From NCBI GenBank assembly GCA_037178675.1, contig JAYMGJ010000697.1, positions 1 to 18,382 of the forward strand: a DNA stretch of 18,382 nucleotides, in the 5' to 3' direction. Made by a program: the position numbers and the translations under genes. The notes below the pieces were generated by a model. That model was not told the DNA's origin. It saw only the letters and a list, made by a program, of their open reading frames with translations, and did not search any database. This document shows positions 8,137 through 16,763 of this stretch, in pieces; the first letter of the stretch is position 1, and the number at the start of each line of letters is the position of its first letter. The DNA is from Scleroderma bovista (Eukaryota; Basidiomycota; Agaricomycetes; Boletales; Sclerodermataceae).

Positions 8137-8761
8137 TGTCATGACCGTGACATCCGATCACCCTGTACCCTATTGTCTGATCGCGTCCACACGTTCGCCG
8201 CCCGTTTTATTGTATGTACTCCCTTTTCCGTTTCTCTCTATCTGTCCTGTATCGCCACCGATCGGTGAGTGTGTTGTCCGTTCTGTCTCCCTGTACAATT
8301 ACCTAATATGTTTACTTTCTTGTTTCCGGTTACTATACGTTCCCATCCCATTGCATTACTAATACGATACCTATCGGTAATCTTGTTATCGCACTTACCA
8401 TACTTACTCAGCGCGCAGCGCGTCTGCGCTTGTCGTTCGTCGGTAATCCCGACTTCCCGTACATCGCCTCATCCGTTCCACTCAGTATAAATACCTAGAT
8501 ACTCGGTCTGTTGTAGTTTCAGTTCGAATATTGAATAAGATACTTCTCCTCTGTTCTCCCTTTGCACTCTCTGTCTCTGTCTCGTGCAAGCACTCGGTCG
8601 TAGACCGTTTACCCTCGGGCTCTCCGTTAGACCCTCGGTCGGCCTTCCTATTACTCAGGAAGCACGACTACACTATGTAGTATCTCGGTCTTACCGCTAG
8701 GCCAACCTCTGACCCCCAGACCCCCCGTAGAGATCAGATCGGTGAAGAACCGGTCTTGACA
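8137..8761 (+). repeat. Right (3') LTR of the gypsy element
   Basis: 625 bp, gap-free match to 985-1609 with about 15 substitutions. Ten of these are CpG losses on this copy. It contains a second set of TATA (8486-8492) and R-start 11-mer (8521-8531). Confidence 0.97.
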
Positions 8762-8766
8762 TCATT
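8762..8766 (+). other. Right target-site duplication (TCATT) of the gypsy element
   Basis: Exact copy of 980-984, immediately after the LTR-terminal CA. Confidence 0.95.
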
Positions 8767-9064
8767 ACAGAATCCCATCCCAGGGCGCATTGCTCAGGCA
8801 ACAGCAAGTTCACCCTCAACTTCATTTACCGGTCCTGGACAAGTTATCCCACCTACTTGCAATGCTAGCATCCAGTCCCCAGATATCAACTCGTATGCTA
8901 TGGTTTTGGGGTTTCCTGGTCGCATCTGTTCACTGCCTTTGCAAAATTTTCCTGAACAACCTCCACCACCGATGCAGATGCATACTCCCCATTATCAACC
9001 TTCGATTAACTCTCTTCATCAAAGACCATCCCTTCCTCATAGTCCCCCTGCAGCCATGCCTGTT

Positions 9065-9154
9065 CACTACCCTCCCCATTCTGCTCCTGGTCAGACATAT
9101 TCACTGCATCACTACCCTCCCCATTCTGCTCCTGGCCCAACGTATCCACCACAC
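9065..9154 (+). repeat. Two-copy 45-bp tandem repeat in the Pro-rich linker
   Basis: CACTACCCTCCCCATTCTGC recurs 45 bases later. It encodes two copies of a HYPPHSAPG-type 15-residue unit, so the expansion is in frame with the captured gene. Confidence 0.75.
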
Positions 9155-9820
9155 CCTCCCGGACCACCGCATGGAATGCTTCTGCCATGCCCTCCCTCAG
9201 AGCCTGCTTCATTCCAAAAACTTTGCAAGTCTCTATCATTGCGGTCATTGGCATCACAGTACAAGCATGGACAGGGTGTTCCCCCTCCGATGCCTTCATT
9301 TCCTGGCAGGCCATTTATGCAGCACCCATATCCTGGTGCAATGAACCCCGTGCCTTCCTGACCCCTTCTTCCTTCACAAGTGGGGTCAAGAACAAACTCC
9401 CTACATGAGGCATCATTCCAGGACCCCAGCCCTCCGATGTTGCCAGTTGAAGAACCAAAGACTTCAGGACCAGTACGATCCACGATTTCTGCACAGATGA
9501 AATGCAAGGTGTTCCACCAGCAGCATCATGCACAGTGGAAATCGCTAGGGCCTGCTAAATTAACACTCTACAGACAGGAGCCAACCAATGTCAAGAAACT
9601 TGTTGTAGAAGCCAACAACAAAGAGAAGGGAATTCTTATATCAACCATTGTTCTGACGGATGGAGTGGAATGGGTAGGGAAGACGGGTGTCGTGATCGAA
9701 CTCAGTGATGCCAAAGGCAGGCAGACAGGCATCATCTACATGATTCAGCTGCGGAACGAGAGCTCCGTGGGTGGGCTGTTCAACACACTCCTTGCAGGTT
9801 CTGACAGATCCTCCAAATAA

Positions 9821-10314
9821 TGCCACATCTCGGTTGATGTTCTTTCCTTGGGTAATATGCGTATTAACCATACTCTACAATGAATCACTTGTACGAATTT
9901 TCTCGTGTGGCTCGGTTCGTGACTGTTCGCCTGAACCTGGGCACGAGGTCAAGGTGCTAAGCTGTGCGCAGAGTGAGAAATGATCACTTCCACAAACATG
10001 GAGTTGAGGCAATCCCAAGGTGACATCTTTCAAATGGTGAGGTTGGAGATAGCCAGTCACTTTGGTTTTACTTTGTCGCGAGTCCAGGAAGAAAATGTAA
10101 TCTAAACACCAGTTAAGTGAACCAGATACTTGCCTGTAGTTCATAAAAACGCCAAAACGCACCTAAAGTTGACTGCCAGAAGTGGGTATAACTGGTCCAC
10201 ATTGGTTCATGTGCACCTAATTTCTCTACTGGGAATGTCATCCTGTCAGCAAATGTCACCATATCACCTGACAACGTTAGCACTCTCGCTGCCCTTTGAC
10301 CCTCGTCGGACATT
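9821..10314 (-). pseudogene. Remainder of the cargo; possible minus-strand gene fragment
   Basis: After the PH-like gene's stop, the cargo holds about 490 bp. On the minus strand a 60-codon open segment (10313-10134) starts at an ATG two bases inside the cargo boundary, beginning MSDEGQRAARV. A second open stretch (about 10100-9875) includes FFLDSRQSKTKVTGYLQPHHL. The GCAAGT and TTTAG sites between them would leave an implausibly short intron and a phase mismatch, so this is either a decayed gene tail or not coding. If real, it converges on the PH-like gene, which would mean genomic DNA, not mRNA, was captured. Confidence 0.3.
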
Positions 10315-10358
10315 GTCTGAAAGTAGGGAAGCGGATAGAGTATTGAATTTGACACATC
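10315..10358 (-). repeat. Repeat copy C, second arm
   Basis: Read on the minus strand this matches 15789-15832 (GATGTGTC, AATTCAATACTC, CGCTTCCCTACTTTCAGAC). In copy B this arm and the main arm are separated by only 31 bp. Here they flank the cargo. It ends abruptly at the LTR-like block starting at 10359. Confidence 0.8.
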
Positions 10359-10997
10359 TGTCAGGATCAGTTCTCCTCAATGATCTTACTAGGAGGTCCA
10401 GAGGTGCAGGGGACTAATGAGGAGGTAAGTCCAGACACTAGTAGGTGCTAGTTAGTGTGGAGGGTCAAGTCTGGGTTAAATGAATGAAATCCGGGCACTA
10501 GAGAAGCACAGGGAGTAAGTCTGGGTTTTTGCGGAGTAAGTCCGGACCGCGGGAAAGTGGTCCGGAGTTGAGCACAGCTTGTCCAGAGTGAAGGACATCC
10601 CAGAGGTGGGATAAGTCCTGAGAGGTCTAGCATCGAGTCTGGGACAGAGGTGGCTTTTGCCCTCGTGTGAGTAGGAGACTTGCTAGGGTCGGACATAGGA
10701 CCAAGGGGATGAGATAGGATGGAGGCCGGAGTTGGCTGGAGTTCAGGAGAACAAGATGGGATTAGAATAGCATGGTGGGTAGTACAGAGTGGGGAGTACC
10801 TTAGTCGAGATTTGATCTAAGGATCTACTAGGCCGGAGTACGGTAGTTTATATGGTAATGAGAACTAGGGTGAGTATATATGGTGATGAGTAAACACCTT
10901 AGTCGGGACAAGGGATGGAGCAGAAACAGACAGGAAAATAAACCAGGTACAGGAAAATAAACCAGAGTGGGAGCAGACACGGGGAACTAATGTTACA
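10359..10997 (-). repeat. Orphan LTR-like block (TGTAAC...CTGACA on the minus strand)
   Basis: 639 bp with TG...CA ends. It starts exactly where copy C homology stops, which supports the left boundary. TATA-like motifs (CATATATAC, CATATAAAC) lie in its minus-strand 5' half, and several copies of GACTTA(C/T) lie in the other half. No gene and no 5-bp duplication (ACATC against GGGAC), so a solo LTR that lost a flank, or a truncated element. Confidence 0.4.
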
Positions 10998-11004
10998 GGG
11001 ACGA

Positions 11005-11038
11005 TGTCACGCACCAAACGTGTTTGGTACTGTGGACA
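11005..11038. repeat. Terminal imperfect palindrome of copy A
   Basis: TGTCAC ... ACCAAAC GT GTTTGGT ... GTGGACA. Copy B has the same stem with a different loop (AG) at 14928-14961. Confidence 0.75.
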
Positions 11039-11518
11039 TGGAGAAAGTTAGCCGATGAAACTAATGTGAAGAATGCACACCCAAGATCTGTTGAAAGATT
11101 GTCCCGACTTGAGGGATACAGACAGCCCTCACTATCCATATCACGCAAAGTCAAGACTATCCTTATGTGAAGAATGAATACAAGCTTGTCATAGCCATCT
11201 ATCGCACAAGAATGACTATCCTGGAGCAAGAGATGAATGCCATTGTCTGGCAGTCATCCCTCGCACAAGAACCGCCAAGAAGCAGAAGAATCCAAGGATT
11301 GATGATCATTTCAGTATGAGAGAGGAATGCAACCTACTGCAGTCCAACTCCCATACCAGAACAACCAAAGAAGCAGAAGAAACGAAGGAGAAATGAAGGA
11401 GAAAAAGAAGAATCATTTTTAGCGCCCAAATGTCAAATTTAGGTGCCCAGTGCCGGCATTCCGATATTTTGAATAGCTCCACCATTTTTGAAGCTATCAA
11501 TCATGTGACTATACCATC

Positions 11519-11965
11519 ATGGAGTCTAGACCGTGGTCTATCTGCCTGTCAAGTTCTGATGTAAATCCGTTCATTTCCCACAGAGATATTCCACCCGCAA
11601 TCCAGACACCCACTTCATCACTCACTATGGAGTCCGCATTTTCTCTGGAACGTTTCTCCGCTATTGCAGCAGACCTCAACTATGTCCTGCTCTTGGGACA
11701 GCCTCTCCCTGAGCTCCTGTGTACTGTCTGGTACATATCTTCCCAGCCTGCTCCCTCAGTCCCTCTCGTTCTCGGTCAGCACGTTCTCCTCATCAGTCCT
11801 GCGTTGTGCACATACTTTGGTCGTCTCAAGTCTATTGTTAGACTTGAAAATTTATACCTGGTCATCTCTGTGTCTCCTGAGTCCTCTGCATATGGTCCTT
11901 TCATCCCAGAGTCCTGTCACATCCATCTCCCTCTATCATTCATCTCACTTCCCTGGACACGTTGA
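11519..11965 (+). CDS. Conserved ORF of the A/B repeat family, copy A, unknown function
   Basis: 148 codons, not recognised. Against copy B, 141 codons align without a single indel; 61 substitutions fall 34/14/13 on codon positions 3/1/2, and the proteins are about 80 percent identical. That pattern indicates selection on protein sequence. The minus strand in the frame with matching third positions has stops in both copies, so plus is the coding strand. The protein alternates short hydrophobic strands with turns (VPLVLGQHVLLISP, LYLVISVSPE, IHLPLSFISLPW), suggesting a beta-rich soluble domain with no signal peptide or clear membrane helix. Start at 11519 is the first ATG. Copy B's first ATG is five codons later, so the true start may be downstream or in another exon. 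Confidence 0.55.
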   Translation: MESRPWSICLSSSDVNPFISHRDIPPAIQTPTSSLTMESAFSLERFSAIAADLNYVLLLGQPLPELLCTVWYISSQPAPSVPLVLGQHVLLISPALCTYFGRLKSIVRLENLYLVISVSPESSAYGPFIPESCHIHLPLSFISLPWTR

Positions 11966-12326
11966 AACCACTACTTGCAATTCTCTTCCCTGCTATCCCG
12001 CAACAAACACGAATGAAACAGTGCTCTAGAACCCTTCTTAGGAGCCCTAATAGAGTACAGAACCTTCCCCTTACTGCTCAAGGGAAGACTGCACTTCGGG
12101 AGCACCAAATTTCGCGTTTTTGCTCTACAGAAGCTCAATCCAAGGGATTTGTGACACTCTGTGACCAGCTGTGACTCTACTTGTCATTCCAGGCCCCCTG
12201 ACACTGCTCTTCTGGTTGGATCAATTCTTTTATTATCCCCCAGCCACTCCCATCAGTGGCACTGCTTCAGAAGCTCATCTCCAGATCTAAAGTTCAATAA
12301 ATCATAGGTTGTGCTTCCCTTCTGTC

Positions 12327-12805
12327 TGAGTCACACAGAGTCACTCTGGCTCACTCTGACTCACTCTGCAGCGCATTATTCATCCCCTCTTTGCATTACT
12401 AATCCCCATTACTCCCCTTACCAATCACTTACCAATCATCCTTCAAATCATGCTTATCATGCTGCTTATCAATTCATGACTCATGCCCCTATGATTCATA
12501 TGCATTATGTCATCGCATATGCTCATTTAGCTTCGATCTACTCATCCCATGCTTTCCCCCCCTCTCTTTTGGCCCCCATGCAATGGTTTTTCCATATTCT
12601 TGATTATGCACCCCTTTTTACCTATGTTTTTGCTCTTTCCCTTGGCTCAGCAGCTTGTTCAGGCTCTCCCCATCAATGACTCAGCCTGATTACACTGCTT
12701 ATCAATCACTTACCAATTTCTTACCAATCTCTTACCAAGCACTTAGTCATTTGTGCTTACAGGGCCACAGCCCCTCCTGTATATAAAGCAGCAGCCAAAG
12801 GCTGC
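12327..12805 (+). promoter_or_regulatory. Copy A promoter-like region: TGASTCA and CCAAT boxes, TATA, hairpin
   Basis: TGAGTCA at 12327; TGACTCA at 12357, 12477 and 12677; CCAAT at 12421, 12432, 12713 and 12724 (mostly as CTTACCAAT); TATAAA at 12782-12787; then a 6-bp hairpin GCAGCC-AAA-GGCTGC (12791-12805). This order resembles an LTR U3/R junction. TGASTCA matches fungal bZIP (Gcn4-type) sites and CCAAT the HAP complex; binding is inferred. Confidence 0.5.
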
Positions 12806-13077
12806 AAGGAAGTGTCTGCTTCCCCCTCAATAAAGTGACCGCATTCACTCTCCCTCACTGTCTATAAGCTCTATCTCTGTCTTTGGACTTGTAGGTCACC
12901 CAGTGCTGGCCTAAAGCTCCTATATTGCTGTTTATCAGATATATCTTGTATCTGATCATTTCTCTAGGCTGAAGCGCAGTCTAGCACCACTGTCCACTCT
13001 ATCCCATCACTGTCCATCGCATTCTTGAAGCAGGAACTGTCCCCTTGCTTCCCTGTTGCTCCATCACTGCTGTTACA

Positions 13078-13404
13078 CCCCTGTCATCAATCTATCATCA
13101 CTCTCCAATCCCAGGACTCTTCCTAACCAATGTGGTAGGCTGAAGAGGAGTCAATACCATCCCCAGTCGCATATCATCCCCATCAGAAGCCCTTCCCTTC
13201 CCTCCTGCATCCTGCCTGAAGGTGTGCAGCACATCCCCCTGAGGAGATTAGATACCAGAAACACAAAGGAAGACCACCACTCACATTTTGCTGTTGGTTG
13301 TTGGTTGTTCTGACCTCTTCCCTCACTTAGGCGCACAGCGCTACAGGCCGAAATAACTGGCTTTTTCGTGCCTGGCAACAACACCGACTGGGCTAGGTCC
13401 CAGT
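13078..13404 (-). repeat. Leader-like sequence adjoining the minus-strand LTR block
   Basis: On the minus strand this follows the LTR-like end TAACA with ACTGGGACCTAGCCC, then a CAACCAACAACCAACAG stretch and a segment resembling 69-125 of this window. It is probably the untranslated leader or gag start of a truncated retroelement. No convincing coding frame. Confidence 0.35.
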
Positions 13405-14288
13405 TGTTAAAATTGTGCCAAGGCCCCCATCAGCAAGTAGATGACTTCCTTGCAACTTTTGAGTCGCTGTAGGGGAAGAGTCCCTTGAAGGTGCGAAAAT
13501 GGGTGTCCGCCCAAGGAGACCTGGTCTGGCTTGTCTAGGAGAGCTAAGGAGAATAGAGCGCAGGAGTGTGCTCGGGGGTTCTGGGAGTTGAGAGAGCAGA
13601 GTAGGGGTGAGGAGCACAGTGAAAATGTGCAGGGAGTGCACGACTAGGGAGTAGGGAGGTTGCCTAGTGTGTGTAAACACATGCTAGGGAGAGCTGGGAA
13701 TAGCAGAAACCACTGGAAATTGTCGGAGCACTGAATAGGGTCGCCTAGGGTCGTCAGAAATCAAAGAGAGAGCAGCAGGACACAAGAGAAACAACAGAGA
13801 AACACCGGAAATGACAGGACTCGCACTTAGACACTCAGATGGGGGCCGAAAAGAAAAACCCTTATTTTTGTGTGGACGAGGCCTATATAGTGAAACGAGT
13901 GTAGGTATGTGATGGGAAGGCTAAACAAGGGAAAGCACGCAAGAAGCGCACAGAAGCGATGATCCTAGCTAAATGGGGAGCAGTAGTGTGGACCCTGGCA
14001 CTTCTAGAACATAAAACAAGAGAGAGAGATGCAGAAACGAATAGGGAGCGAACAATGGACCAATAGTGATGGCATCCTTCTAAACAAGGAAAAGCGCACA
14101 TGCCCTGAGGCACCAGGAGCAGAAACAAGCCCAGGAAAGGTGACACACAGGAGAGGGAAGGAGCGGAACGGAGACACAAGGCAGAACATGCCAGATACTG
14201 TCCCTGATGACGTTGGACCAGCCTGGGGGACCACTGGAGGGGGTAGGACCCTGACACGCAGCACTGTGGGCTGGAGAGCATGCTAACA
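13405..14288 (-). repeat. Orphan LTR-like block (TGTTAGCATG...TTTTAACA on the minus strand)
   Basis: 884 bp with inverted ends TGTTA/TAACA, a TATATAGG box on the minus strand near 13883-13890, and a pyrimidine-rich minus strand downstream of it. Flanks CCAGT and GGTGC are not duplicated. Best read as the 5' LTR of a minus-oriented, truncated element whose leader is 13078-13404. The open frames on both strands are low complexity and have no domain. Confidence 0.5.
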
Positions 14289-14927
14289 GGTGCAGGAGTG
14301 CACATGGAGTGCGTGTGTGGCTGTGCTGAGACGCGCAAGCAAGTGGAGACAACTCAATGCTGCTCTGAGTGGCTGAAGTGCGTGCAGGAAGAGACACAGA
14401 GAGAGTGCTGATGCGGGACCTTCACAGGGGACTACCGAGCGCACAAGGCTGAGCGTTGGAGAGCTAGTGGGCGCAAGCTGTGCGGGTGGCTGTGCTGAGT
14501 AGTGCAGTTGAAGGCCTGGTGCACACTGAGCACGCAGACACTGCTGCAGGTGACCAAAGGAGCTCAAGACACGGATGGAAGGCCATAGCTCTGTGGAACT
14601 GATGTATGCACACCTAACAGAGAGTCCTGCATGCGCTAGAGCACCTCCAGTGTGCATGGGTACCTGCACTCCATAGCTCCTGGCCAAACGAGCTCTAATG
14701 CGCAGATATGCACCTAGAGACGTGTGCGTCTCTACATCACTCAAAATTGAGAGTGGCTGTCCCGACTCCTATGCTAGGGACTTGCTCGAAAGGGCAGTAC
14801 AGAGGCAGGTCCTCCACCAGGTCTATCTCCTGGCGAAGGACCGCTCCACCTACGCGGAACTAGCCACCTCGGTTAGAACCATCGGAAGAGCCCAGGAGCT
14901 CTTCTTGATTAATACGCAGGGCAGCGC
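14289..14927 (+). other. Anonymous stretch with a possible Gag-like scrap (about 14698-14927)
   Basis: 14289-14697 holds nothing recognisable. From 14698 an open frame reads toward copy B with a helical, charged stretch (YARDLLERAVQRQVLHQVYL, then TYAELATSVRTIGRAQELF). This resembles the C-terminal helices of Ty3/gypsy capsid proteins, where the chain passes from a short helix to a Thr-Tyr turn and another helix. The frame is broken into by the start of copy B at 14928, so if it is Gag it is truncated at both ends. Confidence 0.3.
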
Positions 14928-14961
14928 TGTCACACACCAAACAGGTTTGGTACAGTGAACA
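14928..14961. repeat. Terminal imperfect palindrome of copy B
   Basis: TGTCAC ... ACCAAAC AG GTTTGGT ... GTGAACA; same stem as 11005-11038 with a different loop. Confidence 0.75.
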
Positions 14962-15363
14962 TGGAAGATAACGCCTATATCAAATGATCCTTATGTGAAG
15001 GATAAGCATGACGGACCCTCATCATAGCCATCTATTGCACAAGAAGACTATCCTGATGCGAGAGATGAATGCCAATGCAAACAGTCATCTATTGCACGAG
15101 AACCGCCAAGAAGCAGAAGAAGCTGAAGGAATAATGTCAATTGTGGTATGAGAAAGGAATGCACACATCTGCAGTCCAACTCCCATACCAGAATGATCAA
15201 AGAAGCCAAAGAATTGATGGAGAAATGAAGGAGAAAGAGAAGAATTGATTTTTAGCGCTCAAATGTCATTTTTAGGTGCCCAGTGCTGGCATTCCAATAT
15301 TTTGAATAGCTCCATTGTTTCTGAAGCTATCAGGCACATGACTATACCGTCAGAGAGCCTAGA

Positions 15364-15852
15364 ATGTGGTCTATCTGCCTGTCAAGTTCTGACGCAAATC
15401 CATTCATTTCCCACGGAGATATTCCCCCCGCAATCCAGACATTCACTTCATTGCTCACTATGGAGTCCATATTTTCTCTGGATCATTTCTCCACTATTGC
15501 TGCAGATCTCCACTATGTCCTGCTCTTAGGACAGCCTCTCCCAGAGTTCCTGTGCACTGCCTGGCAAATATCTTCCCAGCCTGCTCCCTCAGTCCCTCTC
15601 GTTCTCGGTCAGCGCATTCTCCTCGTCAGTCCTGCATCAAGGACGTACTTTGGTCATCTTAGGTCTATTGTCAAGCTTGAGAAGTCTTCTCTGGTCATCT
15701 CTGTGTCCCCTGAGCCCTCAGCCTATGGTCCCTTCCTCCCAGATACTTGCCATGTCCATCTTCCTCTGTCGTTCATCTCGCTTCCCTGGATGTGTCGAAT
15801 TCAATACTCTATCCGCTTCCCTACTTTCAGACGACATCCCCCAGCACCATGA
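15364..15852 (+). CDS. Conserved ORF of the A/B repeat family, copy B, unknown function
   Basis: 162 codons from the first ATG. The 141 codons from Trp2 to the LPW motif align gap-free to copy A (about 80 percent amino-acid identity), with substitutions concentrated at third positions. Beyond LPW the frame stays open for about 20 codons with no counterpart in A, so the conserved protein probably ends near LPW or continues by splicing. In copy C the homologous sequence before GATGTGTC is missing (cut at 10359), so C lacks this ORF. Confidence 0.55.
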   Translation: MWSICLSSSDANPFISHGDIPPAIQTFTSLLTMESIFSLDHFSTIAADLHYVLLLGQPLPEFLCTAWQISSQPAPSVPLVLGQRILLVSPASRTYFGHLRSIVKLEKSSLVISVSPEPSAYGPFLPDTCHVHLPLSFISLPWMCRIQYSIRFPTFRRHPPAP

Positions 15853-16162
15853 CAGTTATGCCCCCACTTTATAGTGCTATTAGGAAGAAGAACCCTCTCT
15901 CATTCTTTCCCAGAAGAGAGCTCGTCAAGGGAGCCCATGGTTGCACTTCAGCAGCGCTAGAACACATGCACTATACCTTAGTGTATGCTGACCCCCCAAA
16001 AGACCTCTGGACCCCTGGTACCCTTCTTGTGGCTGTTTTGTCTCGGATCAATTCCCCTGTTTATCTCAGATCTTCCCCATTGTTGTCCCATCAAATTCCT
16101 GATGGTACACAGCCCCCCATCAAACTTCTTAGGCTGTGCATCAATGACTCCTTCTGCTGTGC

Positions 16163-16489
16163 AGTGACTCATCCCTTGCTTACTGATGCTCTCTTGTCAT
16201 CAGTATTACTCTATCCCTTTCGCATTTTTGATATATTACTCAGCTGATGACTCACTCCCTTACCAATCAGTCTTGTCAGGCAGCTTACTCATTCCTTTAC
16301 TCAGCAGCTTATTCATGCTCCCTATGCGTACTCATTCCTGCTTATCTCTTGCTTACTGATCGCTTACAAACCCCTTACAAAGCTCTTACCAATCCCTTAC
16401 CAATCCTTGACAAATTCTGCTTACTCCCTTCTCTTTTTGTACTTTAATGCTGTGCCCCCCATGTATTTAAACCCCTGGGCTCAGCCCAG
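16163..16489 (+). promoter_or_regulatory. Copy B promoter-like region: TGACTCA and CCAAT boxes, TATA-like box, hairpin
   Basis: TGACTCA near 16163 and 16245; CCAAT at 16263, 16389 and 16400; TATTTAAA at 16464-16471; hairpin CTGGGC-TCA-GCCCAG at 16475-16489. Same order and spacing as copy A, but the hairpin sequence is entirely different. Confidence 0.5.
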
Positions 16490-16763
16490 TGAAAAATGAC
16501 CCAATTGCACGAAATTATCCCTCTCTCAGACTCTCTCAGTCAGTATCCCCTCAGCTCTTTGAGTCTTGTAGGCTTCAGTGAAGGTCTAAAGGCTCTGATA
16601 TCTCAAGTTTATTCAATCCATTCAAGTCCAAGTATTTCTCTAGGCTCAAGCGGAGTCTAGCCAGTCAATCCTTTATCTCTCATTGCTTCTGGATGTCAGG
16701 AGCCCCCTTGTCCCCTTGCTGCACCAATCTCTAGGTGTAGTATCACTCATCAGGAAACCTACA

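Larger units (their letters stand above)
985..8761 (+). mobile_element. Ty3/gypsy chromovirus LTR retrotransposon, 7,777 bp, full-length but defective
   Basis: The element has 625-bp LTRs (985-1609 and 8137-8761) beginning TGTCA and ending TGACA, and TCATT duplications on both sides. The internal order is self-priming site, gag, -1 frameshift signal, protease, RT, RNase H, integrase, chromodomain, an antisense spliced gene, then a polypurine tract. Gene order and the chromodomain place it among fungal chromoviruses. The self-primer resembles the Tf1/sushi group. The LTRs differ at about 15 of 625 positions, 11 of them at CpG, so the insertion is fairly young but has decayed by CpG mutation. 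Pol is inactivated by four TGA codons, a 1-nt deletion, an internal deletion and a nested MITE. Gag is intact. It inserted into captured gene sequence within an older repeat. Confidence 0.97.
8762..9820 (+). pseudogene. Captured host gene fragment, downstream part: Pro-rich linker and PH-like C-terminal domain
   Basis: It continues the frame of 761-984 after the gypsy insertion. Residues are Pro/His/Gln-rich to 9358, including a two-fold 45-bp repeat. A TGA at 9359-9361 interrupts the frame (CGA to TGA would explain it). The same frame then runs open to TAA 9818-9820. The last 115 residues (from about 9479) form a compact domain with alternating strands and a C-terminal helix: CKVFHQQHHAQWKSLG, KLTLYRQ, KGILISTIVLTDGV, GIIYMIQLRNE, GGLFNTLLAGSD. 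I think this is a PH-like fold (WH1/RanBP1-like) found at the C-terminus of conserved basidiomycete proteins, but the exact family is not certain. The 5' end is missing, so it is a fragment. Confidence 0.7.
11005..13077 (+). repeat. Repeat copy A (diverged full-length copy)
   Basis: It aligns with copy B (14928 to about 16763) along its length: a shared 34-bp palindrome at the start, about 86 percent identity across the 141-codon ORF, then weaker similarity through a CCAAT/TGACTCA-rich region, a TATA box with hairpin, and a tail with TCTCTAGGCT...GCAGTCTAGC. It begins TGTCAC and probably ends near TGTTACA (13071-13077), though the right end is not proven. The layout resembles a long LTR (U3 with ORF, TATA, R-U5), but no duplications or neighbouring primer sites were found. 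Confidence 0.75.
14928..16763 (+). repeat. Repeat copy B (full-length, cargo-free)
   Basis: It starts TGTCAC with the same palindrome as copy A and carries the conserved ORF. Between 15832 and 15864 it has only 31 bp, where copy C has the 1.77-kb cargo. It then matches copy C closely to 16456, continuing into a TATTTAAA box, a hairpin and a TCTCTAGGCT...GAGTCTAGCC tail like that of copy A. The right end near 16763 is approximate. Confidence 0.75.

Noticed and set aside
13883..14744. Long overlapping frames on both strands in the 13405-14744 region
   Set aside because: Composition follows a pyrimidine-rich strand. There are no domains or splice logic, and most lies inside an LTR-like block.
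11005..16763. Copies A and B as the two LTRs of one retrotransposon
   Set aside because: They differ at about 14 percent even in the best-conserved part and more elsewhere, no target duplication matches, and no primer site or polypurine tract borders the interval.
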